A stretch of 64,000 nt of DNA, taken from positions 1 to 64,000 of the forward strand of contig NZ_FODR01000010.1 in NCBI RefSeq assembly GCF_900110415.1. Reading direction: 5' to 3'. The position numbers were made by a program, and so were the translations under genes. Shown in pieces: positions 51,942-61,277 of the stretch; within the stretch, counting starts at the first letter, position 1; each line of letters begins with the position of its first letter. The DNA is from Mucilaginibacter sp. OK283. GTDB taxonomy: Bacteria > Bacteroidota > Bacteroidia > Sphingobacteriales > Sphingobacteriaceae. The notes below the pieces were generated by a model. It was not told the DNA's origin, made no database searches, and saw only the letters and a program-made list of their open reading frames with translations.

Positions 51942-53085
51942 GGCTGTTATTAATTACGTTTAACATGGCATCGGCCTGTTTACTAAAGGTCCAGCCTGCT
52001 ATTTTAGCTTCGGCATTGCTACCCAAAATTGTTAGCCCATTTTTTTCCCCGATGAGCGAATGCAGCTTTTTTTTAAGTGATGATGCGTTACCGGCTTCAA
52101 ATATTTCGCCAGTAACGCCCGGGTTTACCAGGTCGGTAGCGCAACCGCATTTGTTTGATACTAATACTGGTTTACCAGCTGCCATGGCCTCATTTACTGC
52201 AAGCCCCCATGTTTCGCCAGGACCTTGTGAGGGCAGGCAAAACAGGTTGCAGGCCTGGTAAGTAGCCGGCATTGCCAATTGATTTTGAAAACTTAAAAAA
52301 TGAACATTGCTGTTTCTGCAGGCATTTGTTTTTAACGTCTCTTCCAAAATACCGTTACCAACAAATAATAAATGAGTGTTTGGCACGTCCAAAGTTAAAA
52401 AAGCATTTAGTAATAAATCTGGCGATTTCTTTTCTTCGAATTTACCGGCAAACAATATTAAAATGTCACCCGGCTTGATGCCTAAATTCGACCTGATTTT
52501 GAAAGCTTCCTCACCTTTTTCGGCAGCAAACCTGTCGTTATCTATAGCGTGCGGCGCAAAAGTGAGCTGTTTATCTTTCAATCCGTATTTTTTAAAGTAA
52601 GCGTCATTATTGCTGCCCACATAAAACGCATGATCAACGTGGCCATAAATCCATCTTAAAAAAATAGTCCGCAATAATTGTTTAGCGCCCGGTTTAACAT
52701 CCAGCAGCGTTGAGTCGCCACGAAAGTAAACCGGTATTTTATTTTTAAAATGCCTGATAACCTTTAAATGGCTATCATATGCCCAACCGTAAACCAAAAC
52801 CGCATCGGCTTGCCATGATTTTATTTGATTGATAAGACCCGGATTTACAATGCCTTTAAAATTATGGGAACCCGGTTGGGTGGATGTGTTTTTTATCCAC
52901 TCGTAACAATAACCATCCAGCAATGGGATATCCCATGAGATGGTTTTGCCAAAGCCTGGATCAAATTTTTCCTGCGCCTCATTACCCCAGGTATAAAATA
53001 CTTTAACATCAATTTTATCTGCCAGTAATTTAAATACAGGGGCGTAGTACTGGATGGGATGAGTAGTAATGATTGCCAAACGCAT
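51931..53085 (-). CDS. GT4-family glycosyltransferase
   Basis: This is a 384-residue GT-B glycosyltransferase. MRLAIITTHPIQYYAPVFKLL opens the N-lobe. The C-lobe has ILILFAGKFEEKKSPDLLLNA and E-x7-E in GPGETWGLAVNEAMAAGKPVLVS. The HPIQYYAP start is typical of a GT4 subgroup in EPS clusters. It lies one base from the FkbM gene. Donor and acceptor are unknown. Confidence 0.88.
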   Translation of the reverse strand: MRLAIITTHPIQYYAPVFKLLADKIDVKVFYTWGNEAQEKFDPGFGKTISWDIPLLDGYCYEWIKNTSTQPGSHNFKGIVNPGLINQIKSWQADAVLVYGWAYDSHLKVIRHFKNKIPVYFRGDSTLLDVKPGAKQLLRTIFLRWIYGHVDHAFYVGSNNDAYFKKYGLKDKQLTFAPHAIDNDRFAAEKGEEAFKIRSNLGIKPGDILILFAGKFEEKKSPDLLLNAFLTLDVPNTHLLFVGNGILEETLKTNACRNSNVHFLSFQNQLAMPATYQACNLFCLPSQGPGETWGLAVNEAMAAGKPVLVSNKCGCATDLVNPGVTGEIFEAGNASSLKKKLHSLIGEKNGLTILGSNAEAKIAGWTFSKQADAMLNVINNSHAN

Positions 53086-53086
53086 T

Positions 53087-53995
53087 TTAAATAGCCTCGC
53101 CCATGATTTTAAATCCTTTCGACGCTTTTATACGTGTTTTTATAAACTCCACATCGCGGCAATAAATGGTATTATAACTGCCAAATGAATCCATCAAATT
53201 TAGTTCCCGTTTAAAAGGATCATATTGGTATGGCTTAAAACCTACTGACAAAAGTGCTTTGTGTATATCATCTTCATTAAAGCCATAGCGCAAACCACTA
53301 CCATTCAATTCAATAATGATTGCTTTGAGTGTGGGCGGCTTTAGGGTGTCATTCATCCCTTTCAATACTTCGGTTTCAAAGCCCTCCACATCAATTTTTA
53401 TGAGGGCTGGTTTATCATTAAGGCTGATAGAATCAACGCTGATCACATTTACCGTTTCTACATCCGTTGCCTGGCTTTCACTGGCACTGATAATGTGGTT
53501 GGTGGTGTCTTCGTTTTTTGAAAAAGTTAATATGCCTTCCTTGGCGCCTGCGGCCGCGTTTATTAAAGTAACCTTACTCTCCAGTTTATTCAGGCTAATG
53601 TTTTTTGTAGTTATGGCCGCAGTATTTGCCGATGCCTCGATGGCAAAAGTTTTGGCGTTACATACTCCTGAAGCCAATAGGGTGTACGATCCAACGTTGG
53701 CACCTATGTCAAAAAAAACATCGCCGGGTTGTAAAAAATGCAACAGAAACGCCATGTCATCAAACTCATGCAAGCCCGTATAAATATTGCCTGTAATACC
53801 TGTAAGGCCCTTGCGCGCATAAAAATTGATACCGGCAATATAGGGTTTCACTATAAACTTAGCCGGTTGCATACTGCTTTGAGCCTGCCAGGTTAAAAAA
53901 CGGATGAAGGCTTTAAGCGGATGCCTTTTACCTAAAGGATGGTTTAATATAAAACCGAATGTTCTTTTAATTTTTCCCACCGGTAGCGCTGTCAA
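53087..53995 (-). CDS. FkbM-family SAM-dependent methyltransferase
   Basis: This 302-residue protein has the FkbM methyltransferase core: SAM motif I DVFFDIGANVGSYTLLA (about 92-108), motif II FAIEAS, and PALIKIDVEGFETEVLKGM, the family signature. In polysaccharide clusters such enzymes O-methylate sugars, often capping or decorating chains. Its first 29 bases overlap the end of the upstream glycosyltransferase gene, and no later ATG is plausible. Confidence 0.88.
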   Translation of the reverse strand: MTALPVGKIKRTFGFILNHPLGKRHPLKAFIRFLTWQAQSSMQPAKFIVKPYIAGINFYARKGLTGITGNIYTGLHEFDDMAFLLHFLQPGDVFFDIGANVGSYTLLASGVCNAKTFAIEASANTAAITTKNISLNKLESKVTLINAAAGAKEGILTFSKNEDTTNHIISASESQATDVETVNVISVDSISLNDKPALIKIDVEGFETEVLKGMNDTLKPPTLKAIIIELNGSGLRYGFNEDDIHKALLSVGFKPYQYDPFKRELNLMDSFGSYNTIYCRDVEFIKTRIKASKGFKIMGEAI

Positions 53996-55247
53996 AAAGT
54001 TTGCATTGGTTTATAGTCATTTGCCTTGCCGAATATTTATCTACGGCCCCGGCATGATATTGGGGCGGTTCCGGGCTGCCGTTGATAAGGGAAGAAAAAA
54101 AAGCGCTGATGTTGGCCTCGGTAACAGTTTCATAATCATATACCTGTTTAACGCCATATTCCTTCATAATGTTTATTACCGAGCTTGCCTTGTTAAATAT
54201 AGCTAATAGTGGCTTGGGGGTAAGTAAATACGGATAAATTTTTGAAGCCGTGTATTTAGGATCATCCGAGCCCGGAATAAATAATGCATCGGCCTGTTGC
54301 AGGGTTATTAATGTATGATAGTAGCTTATCCTGTCGGTAATTTCAATTACGCTTTCAGCAACGCCCAGTTGCCGGGCAAGCGGTGAAATGCTTGGCTTGC
54401 CTTGCCCGTTGGGGGCGTAACTTGTACCTATAAAATAAAATCGCAATGATTTTAAAGTCTCGTTGCCATTATCCAACACTGCTTTAAGGGCTTTAAACAG
54501 TGGAGTAATCGCCGGGTGCATGTCGGCACCGCCACGGCCTATGTACACTACGTTGGTGTAATTTGAGTCGAGCAGATTGGGGAAGGCATTCTTGTTCTGT
54601 TCGGCTATCTGCATATCCGGCTTAAATGCCCCGAAGGTTATAGTTGCTGATGGGATGTGTTTAATTAAAGGATAACGGTTTTTAAGATCGCTGATGTAAT
54701 TATCAGATACACTGATGATGCCATCTACACTGTTCATAGCAATGGGTTCCAGGTATTTGTTGAGGCGATAAGAGAACCAGTATTTGGGTGGTCTTTGCGC
54801 TTTGGGCTTATCCTCGTAATAATCAGAAAACCAGGGATCCTGCATGTCAATTACGTAAGCGATACCATATCGTTTTTTAAAATAGGCACCTAAAATGCAA
54901 ACCGGGAATTGGGTGGTCGAAAAATATATCAGATCGTAGGATTGTGTTTTTAAAAGCTCCTTTATTTTTTGCCTGTAAAACCACAGTGAGCGTAAAGCAA
55001 TACTGCCCAAACCCAGTTTAGATGTAATGCTTTTTTTTAACGCTTTAACTTTATAGATCCTGATCTGCTCGGGAATACTTTGTAATAGCAGGTAATCGGT
55101 AGGTAGGTCGGCATATTGTTCATCCACCATTATTACTTCGGCTTCCCAGCCATTGGCCGCAAAATAGGGCAGGCTCATGCGGATGCGCTGCATATCGGCC
55201 CCGTTTACGGGCGGGAAGTAGGGTGATATGATGAGCAGTTTCTTCAC
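53967..55247 (-). CDS. GT-B glycosyltransferase (group 1-like)
   Basis: This 426-residue protein starts MKKLLIISPYFPPVNGADMQR, the N-lobe of GT4-type enzymes. VIDMQDPWFSDYYEDKP and VDGIISVSDNYISDL match the acceptor-domain pattern, and YIGRGGADMH begins the C-lobe. The usual E-x7-E is not obvious, so the assignment is to the fold and general family only. It overlaps the FkbM gene (29 bases) and follows the unclassified GT-A gene by four bases. Confidence 0.78.
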   Translation of the reverse strand: MKKLLIISPYFPPVNGADMQRIRMSLPYFAANGWEAEVIMVDEQYADLPTDYLLLQSIPEQIRIYKVKALKKSITSKLGLGSIALRSLWFYRQKIKELLKTQSYDLIYFSTTQFPVCILGAYFKKRYGIAYVIDMQDPWFSDYYEDKPKAQRPPKYWFSYRLNKYLEPIAMNSVDGIISVSDNYISDLKNRYPLIKHIPSATITFGAFKPDMQIAEQNKNAFPNLLDSNYTNVVYIGRGGADMHPAITPLFKALKAVLDNGNETLKSLRFYFIGTSYAPNGQGKPSISPLARQLGVAESVIEITDRISYYHTLITLQQADALFIPGSDDPKYTASKIYPYLLTPKPLLAIFNKASSVINIMKEYGVKQVYDYETVTEANISAFFSSLINGSPEPPQYHAGAVDKYSARQMTINQCKLFDSATGGKN

Positions 55248-55251
55248 AGGA

Positions 55252-56211
55252 TTATTTTATCAGTCTTTTCCACCAGCGATTGTTGCTGATTTTTTCGCGC
55301 GCTGCCGACCAATCACAAACCTCATCAATAATATCGTAAAAACCCTGCTGCTTTTCGGGCAGGTTATTTGTCGCTATGATTTTAATCAGTTGCGGCAGCC
55401 CATCATAAAAAGCCTTGGTACGATAGGGTGGATGTAACGACCATAATCCTTTGCCGCTGCCTAAAAAATCAATCCGTTTTAAATGATGGCCGGTGATATA
55501 GGCAGAGATCAGGTGTTCGGGCAAATCGGCGTTGGAGTTACCTTCAATTATGGCTTTTATCTGCCCTCGTACCGGCGGTTTGGCTAGTATTAACTTATCG
55601 GTTTTAAACCAGCTTTTATTAATCATGAAAATCCTTGTGCTCATGCCTGCCAGTTGCCAGGCGTAAGGGGCAATTTTATTAACCACCTGTTGCCCGGTTA
55701 AAGTATCCATACTATTGGGCGGGCCAGGCAAAGGTGCCATAACAAAGCAGGCGGGATCTGTTTCAAAAAAATGTGCGGCTTCGGCAACCCATCCGCCATT
55801 TCCGCCACCTAAAAATATATCGGAATCTAAATGGAAAACGAGGTTATTGGCAGCCGAATAGATTCCGAAAAAATAAGCATAAAAAGGACCGCCCCTGAAG
55901 TCTTTTTCGGGCATATCCTTTTTACCGAAGAAGTAGCCTGCAACTTTTTGTTTGGTTACTACAGAATAATCAACCGGGATAACTTTAACGTTATACTTGG
56001 TTTCAATTTCTGTTGACAGGAATTGGTTTAGCAACTCTTTGTTTTCCTCCCATCCCTCGGCAAAGCGGCCTTTGCTTGGCCGGGTATCAACCGTTAATAT
56101 AATCTCATCTACCTGCGTACTTAAAATAGCTAACTGATGTTTAAGGATATACCTGGCATGCGGATAATCGCCGGGCGCCAGGTTTATTTGTAGGCTTACC
56201 TTATTCTCCAA
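55252..56211 (-). CDS. putative GT-A glycosyltransferase, family unclear
   Basis: This 319-residue protein has a GT-A-like core: an N-terminal strand set (VSLQINLAPGDYPHARYILKHQL, in part) and a metal-binding DxD in LVFHLDSDIFLGGGNGG (about residues 127-131). The C-terminal half (IDFLGSGKGLWSLHPPYR) resembles no family I can name. All neighbours are glycosyltransferases and it overlaps the next upstream one by 11 bases, so sugar transfer is a fair inference. Confidence 0.65.
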   Translation of the reverse strand: MENKVSLQINLAPGDYPHARYILKHQLAILSTQVDEIILTVDTRPSKGRFAEGWEENKELLNQFLSTEIETKYNVKVIPVDYSVVTKQKVAGYFFGKKDMPEKDFRGGPFYAYFFGIYSAANNLVFHLDSDIFLGGGNGGWVAEAAHFFETDPACFVMAPLPGPPNSMDTLTGQQVVNKIAPYAWQLAGMSTRIFMINKSWFKTDKLILAKPPVRGQIKAIIEGNSNADLPEHLISAYITGHHLKRIDFLGSGKGLWSLHPPYRTKAFYDGLPQLIKIIATNNLPEKQQGFYDIIDEVCDWSAAREKISNNRWWKRLIK

Positions 56212-57409
56212 GGGCGTTGTTTACTAATTGAAGCAATTTTTTCGACTCGTTTTCCCAATTGTAAAACGCAGCTGCCTCAATGGCTTGTTGTTGGGCTAAT
56301 TGTAGTTCGACGGGATTGCTAAGCCACCTATCCAACTCGTTTATTTGCTGTGCCGATGGCTGTTGCGCTAATTTGAAACCCGGTTTAAATTTATCAAAGG
56401 CTTCATCCTGGCCTTCTGTTTCACTGGCGATAACAGGCAGTCCCGATTGGATATACTGGAAAAATTTATTGGTAATGGTATAATTACGGCTTGGGGGGGT
56501 ATCCAGTTCCAATGCCAGGCCAATATCAAAACCGGCTATTTTTGCGGCCAGCTGATTTTCATCAACAAGGGGATGGAAATATAGCCCGTACTGAGTGGGC
56601 ATTAGGGTGGTGAGTATTTCGCGATAGTCTGTAGTTATATTGCCCAGCAAGTGTAGTTCAATGCCTGTTTTCAACGTGCTCAATACGTTTATAAATTGTT
56701 CAAGCCCCCGGCCAGGGCCAATGGTTTGTGAAAACCAGAATAATTTGAGTGGCGTGCTAAATTTTTTTATTTTATTATGAATGAATCCAGGTGACGGAAA
56801 AACATTATAAATGACTTTTGGTTGCGGGCATAAATACACCTTCGATAATTGGTTAGCCAGGGCATTTGAGGTTGTAATGCAACAGGAGCCTTTATTTAAA
56901 GCTATAGCCTCTATCCGCTGGAGTAAGCTGATGGGCCTTTCGGCGCGTGCTTCGGGCAGCAAGTCCTCCGAGTACCAGTCTTCAAAATCAAACGCCACTT
57001 TGTAACCTTCATTTAACAACCTGGTACCTATGTACGTAGCCAGCTCCTGGTGGCAGATGTATAAATTTGCTTTTGCAGCCTTAGCTTTATTATAATAGCG
57101 CATAGCGCCATAACCAAGTGCCAGGCTGTTTTCTATTTTAAAGTTACGCACAAGCACGCGGCCAATTTTACTCAGGAGCTTATCAGTAAATGAATTAAGG
57201 GTTGATGCAGAAACATTTGAGATTAACTGTAACTTAATGTTAGCAAAGGAGCCTATAGCTAACAGGTCTTGCCGGTAAAGGTCTTCCGAAATAATGCCTG
57301 TTAAAATATGAACATCATAACCTGCAGTAGCCAAAGTGGTTGCCTCTTTTAAAACCCTGGGGTTTCGGCAAAGGTGCGATTGTGTGATGATGCAGATTTT
57401 TTTTTGCAA
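56201..57409 (-). CDS. GT-B glycosyltransferase (group 1-like)
   Basis: This 402-residue protein starts KICIITQSHLCRNPRVLKEA, an N-lobe typical of group 1 transferases. VAFDFEDWYSEDLLPEARAERP and SCCITTSNALANQLSKVY lie in the linker region, and the C-lobe has KLFWFSQTIGPGRGLEQFI and RNYTITNKFFQYIQSGLPVIAS. The terminal E-x7-E motif is replaced by TNKFFQYIQSGLP-type sequence, as in several GT4 relatives. The sugar is unknown. The stop overlaps the next gene by 11 bases. Confidence 0.8.
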   Translation of the reverse strand: MQKKICIITQSHLCRNPRVLKEATTLATAGYDVHILTGIISEDLYRQDLLAIGSFANIKLQLISNVSASTLNSFTDKLLSKIGRVLVRNFKIENSLALGYGAMRYYNKAKAAKANLYICHQELATYIGTRLLNEGYKVAFDFEDWYSEDLLPEARAERPISLLQRIEAIALNKGSCCITTSNALANQLSKVYLCPQPKVIYNVFPSPGFIHNKIKKFSTPLKLFWFSQTIGPGRGLEQFINVLSTLKTGIELHLLGNITTDYREILTTLMPTQYGLYFHPLVDENQLAAKIAGFDIGLALELDTPPSRNYTITNKFFQYIQSGLPVIASETEGQDEAFDKFKPGFKLAQQPSAQQINELDRWLSNPVELQLAQQQAIEAAAFYNWENESKKLLQLVNNALGE

Positions 57410-57422
57410 ATGCTTTAATTGT

Positions 57423-58580
57423 TTAGCTAAACAGCCTGGTTTTTATGAGTTGTAATGATTGCGGAATGGAATGGGAGTTAAGCGCGCGTTGCTGCCCTTT
57501 CATTCTCAGTTCTTTGCGCTTGTTTTTTGAAGCAATAAGTTCCCGGCATTTGTAAACCAGTTCATCGGCATTGGTATAGGTTTCCATATCGGTGCCCAAC
57601 TCATATAACTGGGATAAGCCGGCAGTATATTCCGTCAGATAACAGGCACCCAGCATAGGCGCTTCCAGGTCACGAAGCCGGCTATAGGTTATGATATCTT
57701 TGCCAAGCGTATTGAATGTTGGCACCCGGTTGATGCCAAGTGTTACTAGGCTTTCACGGCTAAGGCGGATGTATTCGTCGAAACCAGGTTTTTCAAATAT
57801 GTTTTCAACAGGTATGTTCGCAGGTATTACTTTTTTATTGCGTTGAAAATGATACGCTACAAACACCTTGATCCCTGCATTACGCAGCAGGTTGAATTGA
57901 TTTTTAATTTTGGATGAGGGTTTTGGCGACAGTTGCTGTGCTGCAGGCTCGTTTGTATCATTCCAGCCATTTCCCCTTATTTGTATTGGGAGGCCCCTGG
58001 TAATCGCATCTGCCAAAAGCTGCGCGCGTAAATCATCTCTTGATCCGATGAAAGAGATGATGTCAGTTTCCTGCTCATTAAAATGGCGGTATTTAGGATC
58101 AACCCACATGGGCATGGGCAAATTAACGTGCGGAACCCGGGCGGTTTGATAAAGGTGCAGGGCTTCAAATTCAGGCACCCACACCAGGTCGAATACCTTA
58201 AACTGGAGTGGCAGTTTAGTAAACGAGCGCACATTATCGCAATAAAAATTAACGCATGGTATTCCCATCGCTTTAATTTGTTTTATTGCCCCGGTATCAA
58301 TTTGTTTGGGATATAAATAACACAAAAAAATATCTATTTGCGCGCGGTTTGCTTTAATGTGGTTTATCGTTTTTTCCCATGCCTGCTGTTGCCATTGTTG
58401 CAGGGCCGGGTCATTTTCATAAGGTACAAGGCCGGCAGCCCAGTCAAGGTTTGGTACTTCAGTCCATTGCATCCCGGCTTCTTCTATCCCGTTTTTGATA
58501 TAGTATGTCCAAAAGCGGTACGCCGGTATGGCATGTGGCTGGTGGCCGTTATCCTGTAAGAATGAAAGGAGGATCCTCAA
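57423..58580 (-). CDS. CgeB-like glycosyltransferase
   Basis: This 385-residue GT-B-like protein has a C-terminal half matching the CgeB/GT4-related group: INRVPTFNTLGKDIITYSRLRDLEAPMLGACYLTEY (in order, shown in part) and DMETYTNADELVYKCRELI. These proteins occur in spore-coat and surface-glycan loci. The N-lobe is only loosely recognisable (MRILLSFLQDNGHQPHAIPAY). It abuts the GT2 gene with no spacing. Confidence 0.75.
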   Translation of the reverse strand: MRILLSFLQDNGHQPHAIPAYRFWTYYIKNGIEEAGMQWTEVPNLDWAAGLVPYENDPALQQWQQQAWEKTINHIKANRAQIDIFLCYLYPKQIDTGAIKQIKAMGIPCVNFYCDNVRSFTKLPLQFKVFDLVWVPEFEALHLYQTARVPHVNLPMPMWVDPKYRHFNEQETDIISFIGSRDDLRAQLLADAITRGLPIQIRGNGWNDTNEPAAQQLSPKPSSKIKNQFNLLRNAGIKVFVAYHFQRNKKVIPANIPVENIFEKPGFDEYIRLSRESLVTLGINRVPTFNTLGKDIITYSRLRDLEAPMLGACYLTEYTAGLSQLYELGTDMETYTNADELVYKCRELIASKNKRKELRMKGQQRALNSHSIPQSLQLIKTRLFS

Positions 58581-59537
58581 TTAAGGGATATTAAATAGAT
58601 GTTTAACTCGTTTTGTAGCCTTCCAGCCAATTAAACCGGCAATTATTTTGGTTATGCCCCCTGCCATGAATTTTAATGTAGAACCGCCAAGCTCGAATAC
58701 GCGTTTTTGCGCTTCGTTTGCCAGGCTGGAATGTTTGGGATAAGCAATGTATACATAATGCTGCCAGGTGTTGGCGCATGCCAGTTTTGCCTCGGCACCT
58801 GACCTTACTGCCAGCAGATTTTTTGTGGCTTTATCAATAGCGGTAAACGCCGATTGCATGGCCTCCTGCTGTTTACGGTCGGATAAACTGCCGCTATTGC
58901 CCGACCGGTAGTATAATATAGAATTGGGGTCGAACACTACCAATTTGCACTTTAATATAACCCGGGTAAAAAAATCAAGGTCGTCAATTAAGGTAAGCTG
59001 CTCGTCCCAAAGGCCGGCGTTTTCAATGATTTGCCTGGGCAATAAAAAAATGCCCGATTGTGTCATGGAGTGGCCGTTTTTCCATGATGAGCAAATCCAA
59101 TCATATGCAGGCAGTGTTTGCCAGCAATCTTCGGGGCTCAGCTTAAAAGTATCCAGGCTGTTATCGTAAAACCTCCCCCATTTTGCCGAAATAATACAAT
59201 CCGGGTTTTCAACGGCCAGCTTAACTTGGCTTTCAATCATTTGAGGATTGATGATATCGTCGCCATCTAAAAATTTGATATACTGCCCGTTTGATTTGTT
59301 GTAAGCCAAATTACGGGCAGCGGCAGCACCACGGTTTTGCTGATAATAAATGCTGATATTTTGATGCTGCAGGCTTTTTAATAAACTTTTGGTGCTATCT
59401 GTAGAGCCATCATCAACTACTATTATCTCGATGTTTTTGTAGGTTTGATTAACTACCGCATTAATCGTATCAATGATATAGTTTTCACCATTATAAACCG
59501 GGATGCACACAGAAACTAAAGGAGCGGAAACAGACAT
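58581..59537 (-). CDS. GT2-family glycosyltransferase
   Basis: This 318-residue inverting GT-A enzyme shows VSVCIPVYNGENYIIDTINAV (residues 8-28, in part), IIVVDDGSTDSTKSLLKS, NRGAAAARNLAY and the metal-binding D-x-D in IKFLDGDDIINPQM. ILLPRQIIENAGLWDEQL.. fits the ED/GLFDE region of the family. A C-terminal hydrophobic stretch (TLKFMAGGITKIIAGLIGW) may contact the membrane. The donor is unknown. Confidence 0.88.
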   Translation of the reverse strand: MSVSAPLVSVCIPVYNGENYIIDTINAVVNQTYKNIEIIVVDDGSTDSTKSLLKSLQHQNISIYYQQNRGAAAARNLAYNKSNGQYIKFLDGDDIINPQMIESQVKLAVENPDCIISAKWGRFYDNSLDTFKLSPEDCWQTLPAYDWICSSWKNGHSMTQSGIFLLPRQIIENAGLWDEQLTLIDDLDFFTRVILKCKLVVFDPNSILYYRSGNSGSLSDRKQQEAMQSAFTAIDKATKNLLAVRSGAEAKLACANTWQHYVYIAYPKHSSLANEAQKRVFELGGSTLKFMAGGITKIIAGLIGWKATKRVKHLFNIP

Positions 59538-59538
59538 T

Positions 59539-60339
59539 TTATTTGATACCGTGTTTACGCTTTAGCTTCTCGAACAATGAACCCTTATCGTATTGGCCAT
59601 TTTTATCAAGTTTGCCGGTATTCCATATTTCGTTCCAAAAATGTACAGTGTACGATTCCGGGCCTATTTTTCTGCCGGGCATGGTATCAGGCTTTAACAG
59701 AGGCCTTAACACTTCTTTTACTTTACTGCTTGTGCTCATTTTCCCCAAAATCAATTCACTTACATTTTTCCAGGCAATAGGGTTAAAATAACGATATGGC
59801 AGTACAAGTTTTTCTAACTCCAGTTCTTTTACCGCTTTTTGAAATAAAAACGGACCAGCTAAACCGAAAGACATGGTTTTGAGATCAATCAGGGCAATTT
59901 GGTCAAGGCAGTATTGTACAAAATCGCTATCCTTTGGTGCTTTAAAAACGCAGTTGTTTACCAGTTGGTCATATTCACCTTCATAGCTCGAACAAAAAAC
60001 GGTATCGGCTTCAAAGTCGAATTTTTTGAGGCAAATGATATCCATGTCAACCCACCATCCCCCGTTTTTTTGAACCATCAGCAAACGGAACAAATCGGCA
60101 AAGCCTGATACAGAACCAGCGCCCCAGCCGGTTTTGTATTTGAAAATAGCCTCTTCACCAATAATACTTCTTGCGTTATGGATAATGGTATCTTTAGGTG
60201 CGTTGGTTATTTCTTCATAGGCATATAAATGAAAATTGTGCCCATGATCAATAAACGATTGTATACATAATTGTTCAACCTTTGATAACTGGCCGCCTAT
60301 CCATAAGGATTGGATATGTTTATTTATATCGCTTTCCAT
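59539..60339 (-). CDS. GT32-like glycosyltransferase (DXD sugar-binding)
   Basis: This 266-residue protein has IQSLWIGGQLSKVEQLCI near the N-terminus and the hallmark GFADLFRLLMVQKNGGWWVDMDIICL, with the DxD in VDMD (about residues 98-100). It matches the capsular polysaccharide/Och1-like GT32 type. It overlaps the upstream gene by 16 bases and precedes the GT2 gene by one base. Confidence 0.82.
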   Translation of the reverse strand: MESDINKHIQSLWIGGQLSKVEQLCIQSFIDHGHNFHLYAYEEITNAPKDTIIHNARSIIGEEAIFKYKTGWGAGSVSGFADLFRLLMVQKNGGWWVDMDIICLKKFDFEADTVFCSSYEGEYDQLVNNCVFKAPKDSDFVQYCLDQIALIDLKTMSFGLAGPFLFQKAVKELELEKLVLPYRYFNPIAWKNVSELILGKMSTSSKVKEVLRPLLKPDTMPGRKIGPESYTVHFWNEIWNTGKLDKNGQYDKGSLFEKLKRKHGIK

Positions 60340-61241
60340 GCTTTCTTAAAGTATCCTTCTTTTGATAAATCTACGTAATGATGAAGTGTCCCAATATGAC
60401 TGTTAATCCTGTTCGTATCAGGATTAACAATATATTCGTCTGCCGGTAAAACCACTGCTTCTACGTTGGCTAATAACATGGCCGTTAAAGCTTGTTCAAG
60501 GTAATACGAGCTGCCTTCCTTTTCCTCCAGTCCTGTTGTCCAGCTTTCTAAATGGGCCCAATTTACAGCACTGCTTTTGAGGCCAATTGCGCCTACATTT
60601 AACAATGACGGAATCTTGTTTTTACAAAGCTGCTCCATCAATTGTCTGCTGTAACCATATGATTCCTGGCAATCCTGCATATATATAGGGTTTTGGGGTT
60701 CTTTTAGCCAATTAACGATGGCCAACGGATCGTTCCAAAACATCATATCCGAATCTAAAACCAATTTCCAATCCTCACCGGGGATGGTATGTACATCTGT
60801 CAGTTTCTTAATATGCGGATAAACCTGGCGTTTATGGTGTAAAACCGGGTATTGGTGTTTGGGCAATATTTTATTAATGTTTTGATCTATCATTTGCCTG
60901 CTCACTATACCGGCACCGGGTAATTGGGTATTTATTTGTTTAATTAGCTGTTCGTCAAAACTACCATCATCAACCAATATAAATTTAAAAGGAGTTTGGC
61001 TGACCTTTATTAATGACTGTATGCAGAACAGTGTTTGGTACAGGTACTTTTTCCCGGTTAAAAAGTAAACCTCCAGGCCATCTGCCGCGGATTGAACGGG
61101 CGGCAAATGAGTGGCCGCATGCTGCATCAGTTTTTGACCCTGCAGCATTTTACGGTAATTAAAATATCCACCAAAACGGTTAAAGTGTTTTAACCGGGCC
61201 TTAGGGTAACGATATAAAACATTAATTACTGACTGCAACAC
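60324..61241 (-). CDS. GT8-like GT-A glycosyltransferase
   Basis: This 305-residue protein has the GT-A core FKFILVDDGSFDEQLIKQIN, DWKLVLDSDMMFWNDPLAI with the DxD motif, LLNVGAIGLKSSA and HIGTLHHYVDLSK near the C-terminus. The layout resembles GT8 or related retaining transferases, though the exact family is not certain. There is a 36-base gap to the GT2 gene upstream, one of the two longest gaps in the cluster. Confidence 0.72.
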   Translation of the reverse strand: MLQSVINVLYRYPKARLKHFNRFGGYFNYRKMLQGQKLMQHAATHLPPVQSAADGLEVYFLTGKKYLYQTLFCIQSLIKVSQTPFKFILVDDGSFDEQLIKQINTQLPGAGIVSRQMIDQNINKILPKHQYPVLHHKRQVYPHIKKLTDVHTIPGEDWKLVLDSDMMFWNDPLAIVNWLKEPQNPIYMQDCQESYGYSRQLMEQLCKNKIPSLLNVGAIGLKSSAVNWAHLESWTTGLEEKEGSSYYLEQALTAMLLANVEAVVLPADEYIVNPDTNRINSHIGTLHHYVDLSKEGYFKKAWKAI

Positions 61242-61277
61242 TTATAAAATGCCGATTTAAGTAGATAAAAGAAATTT

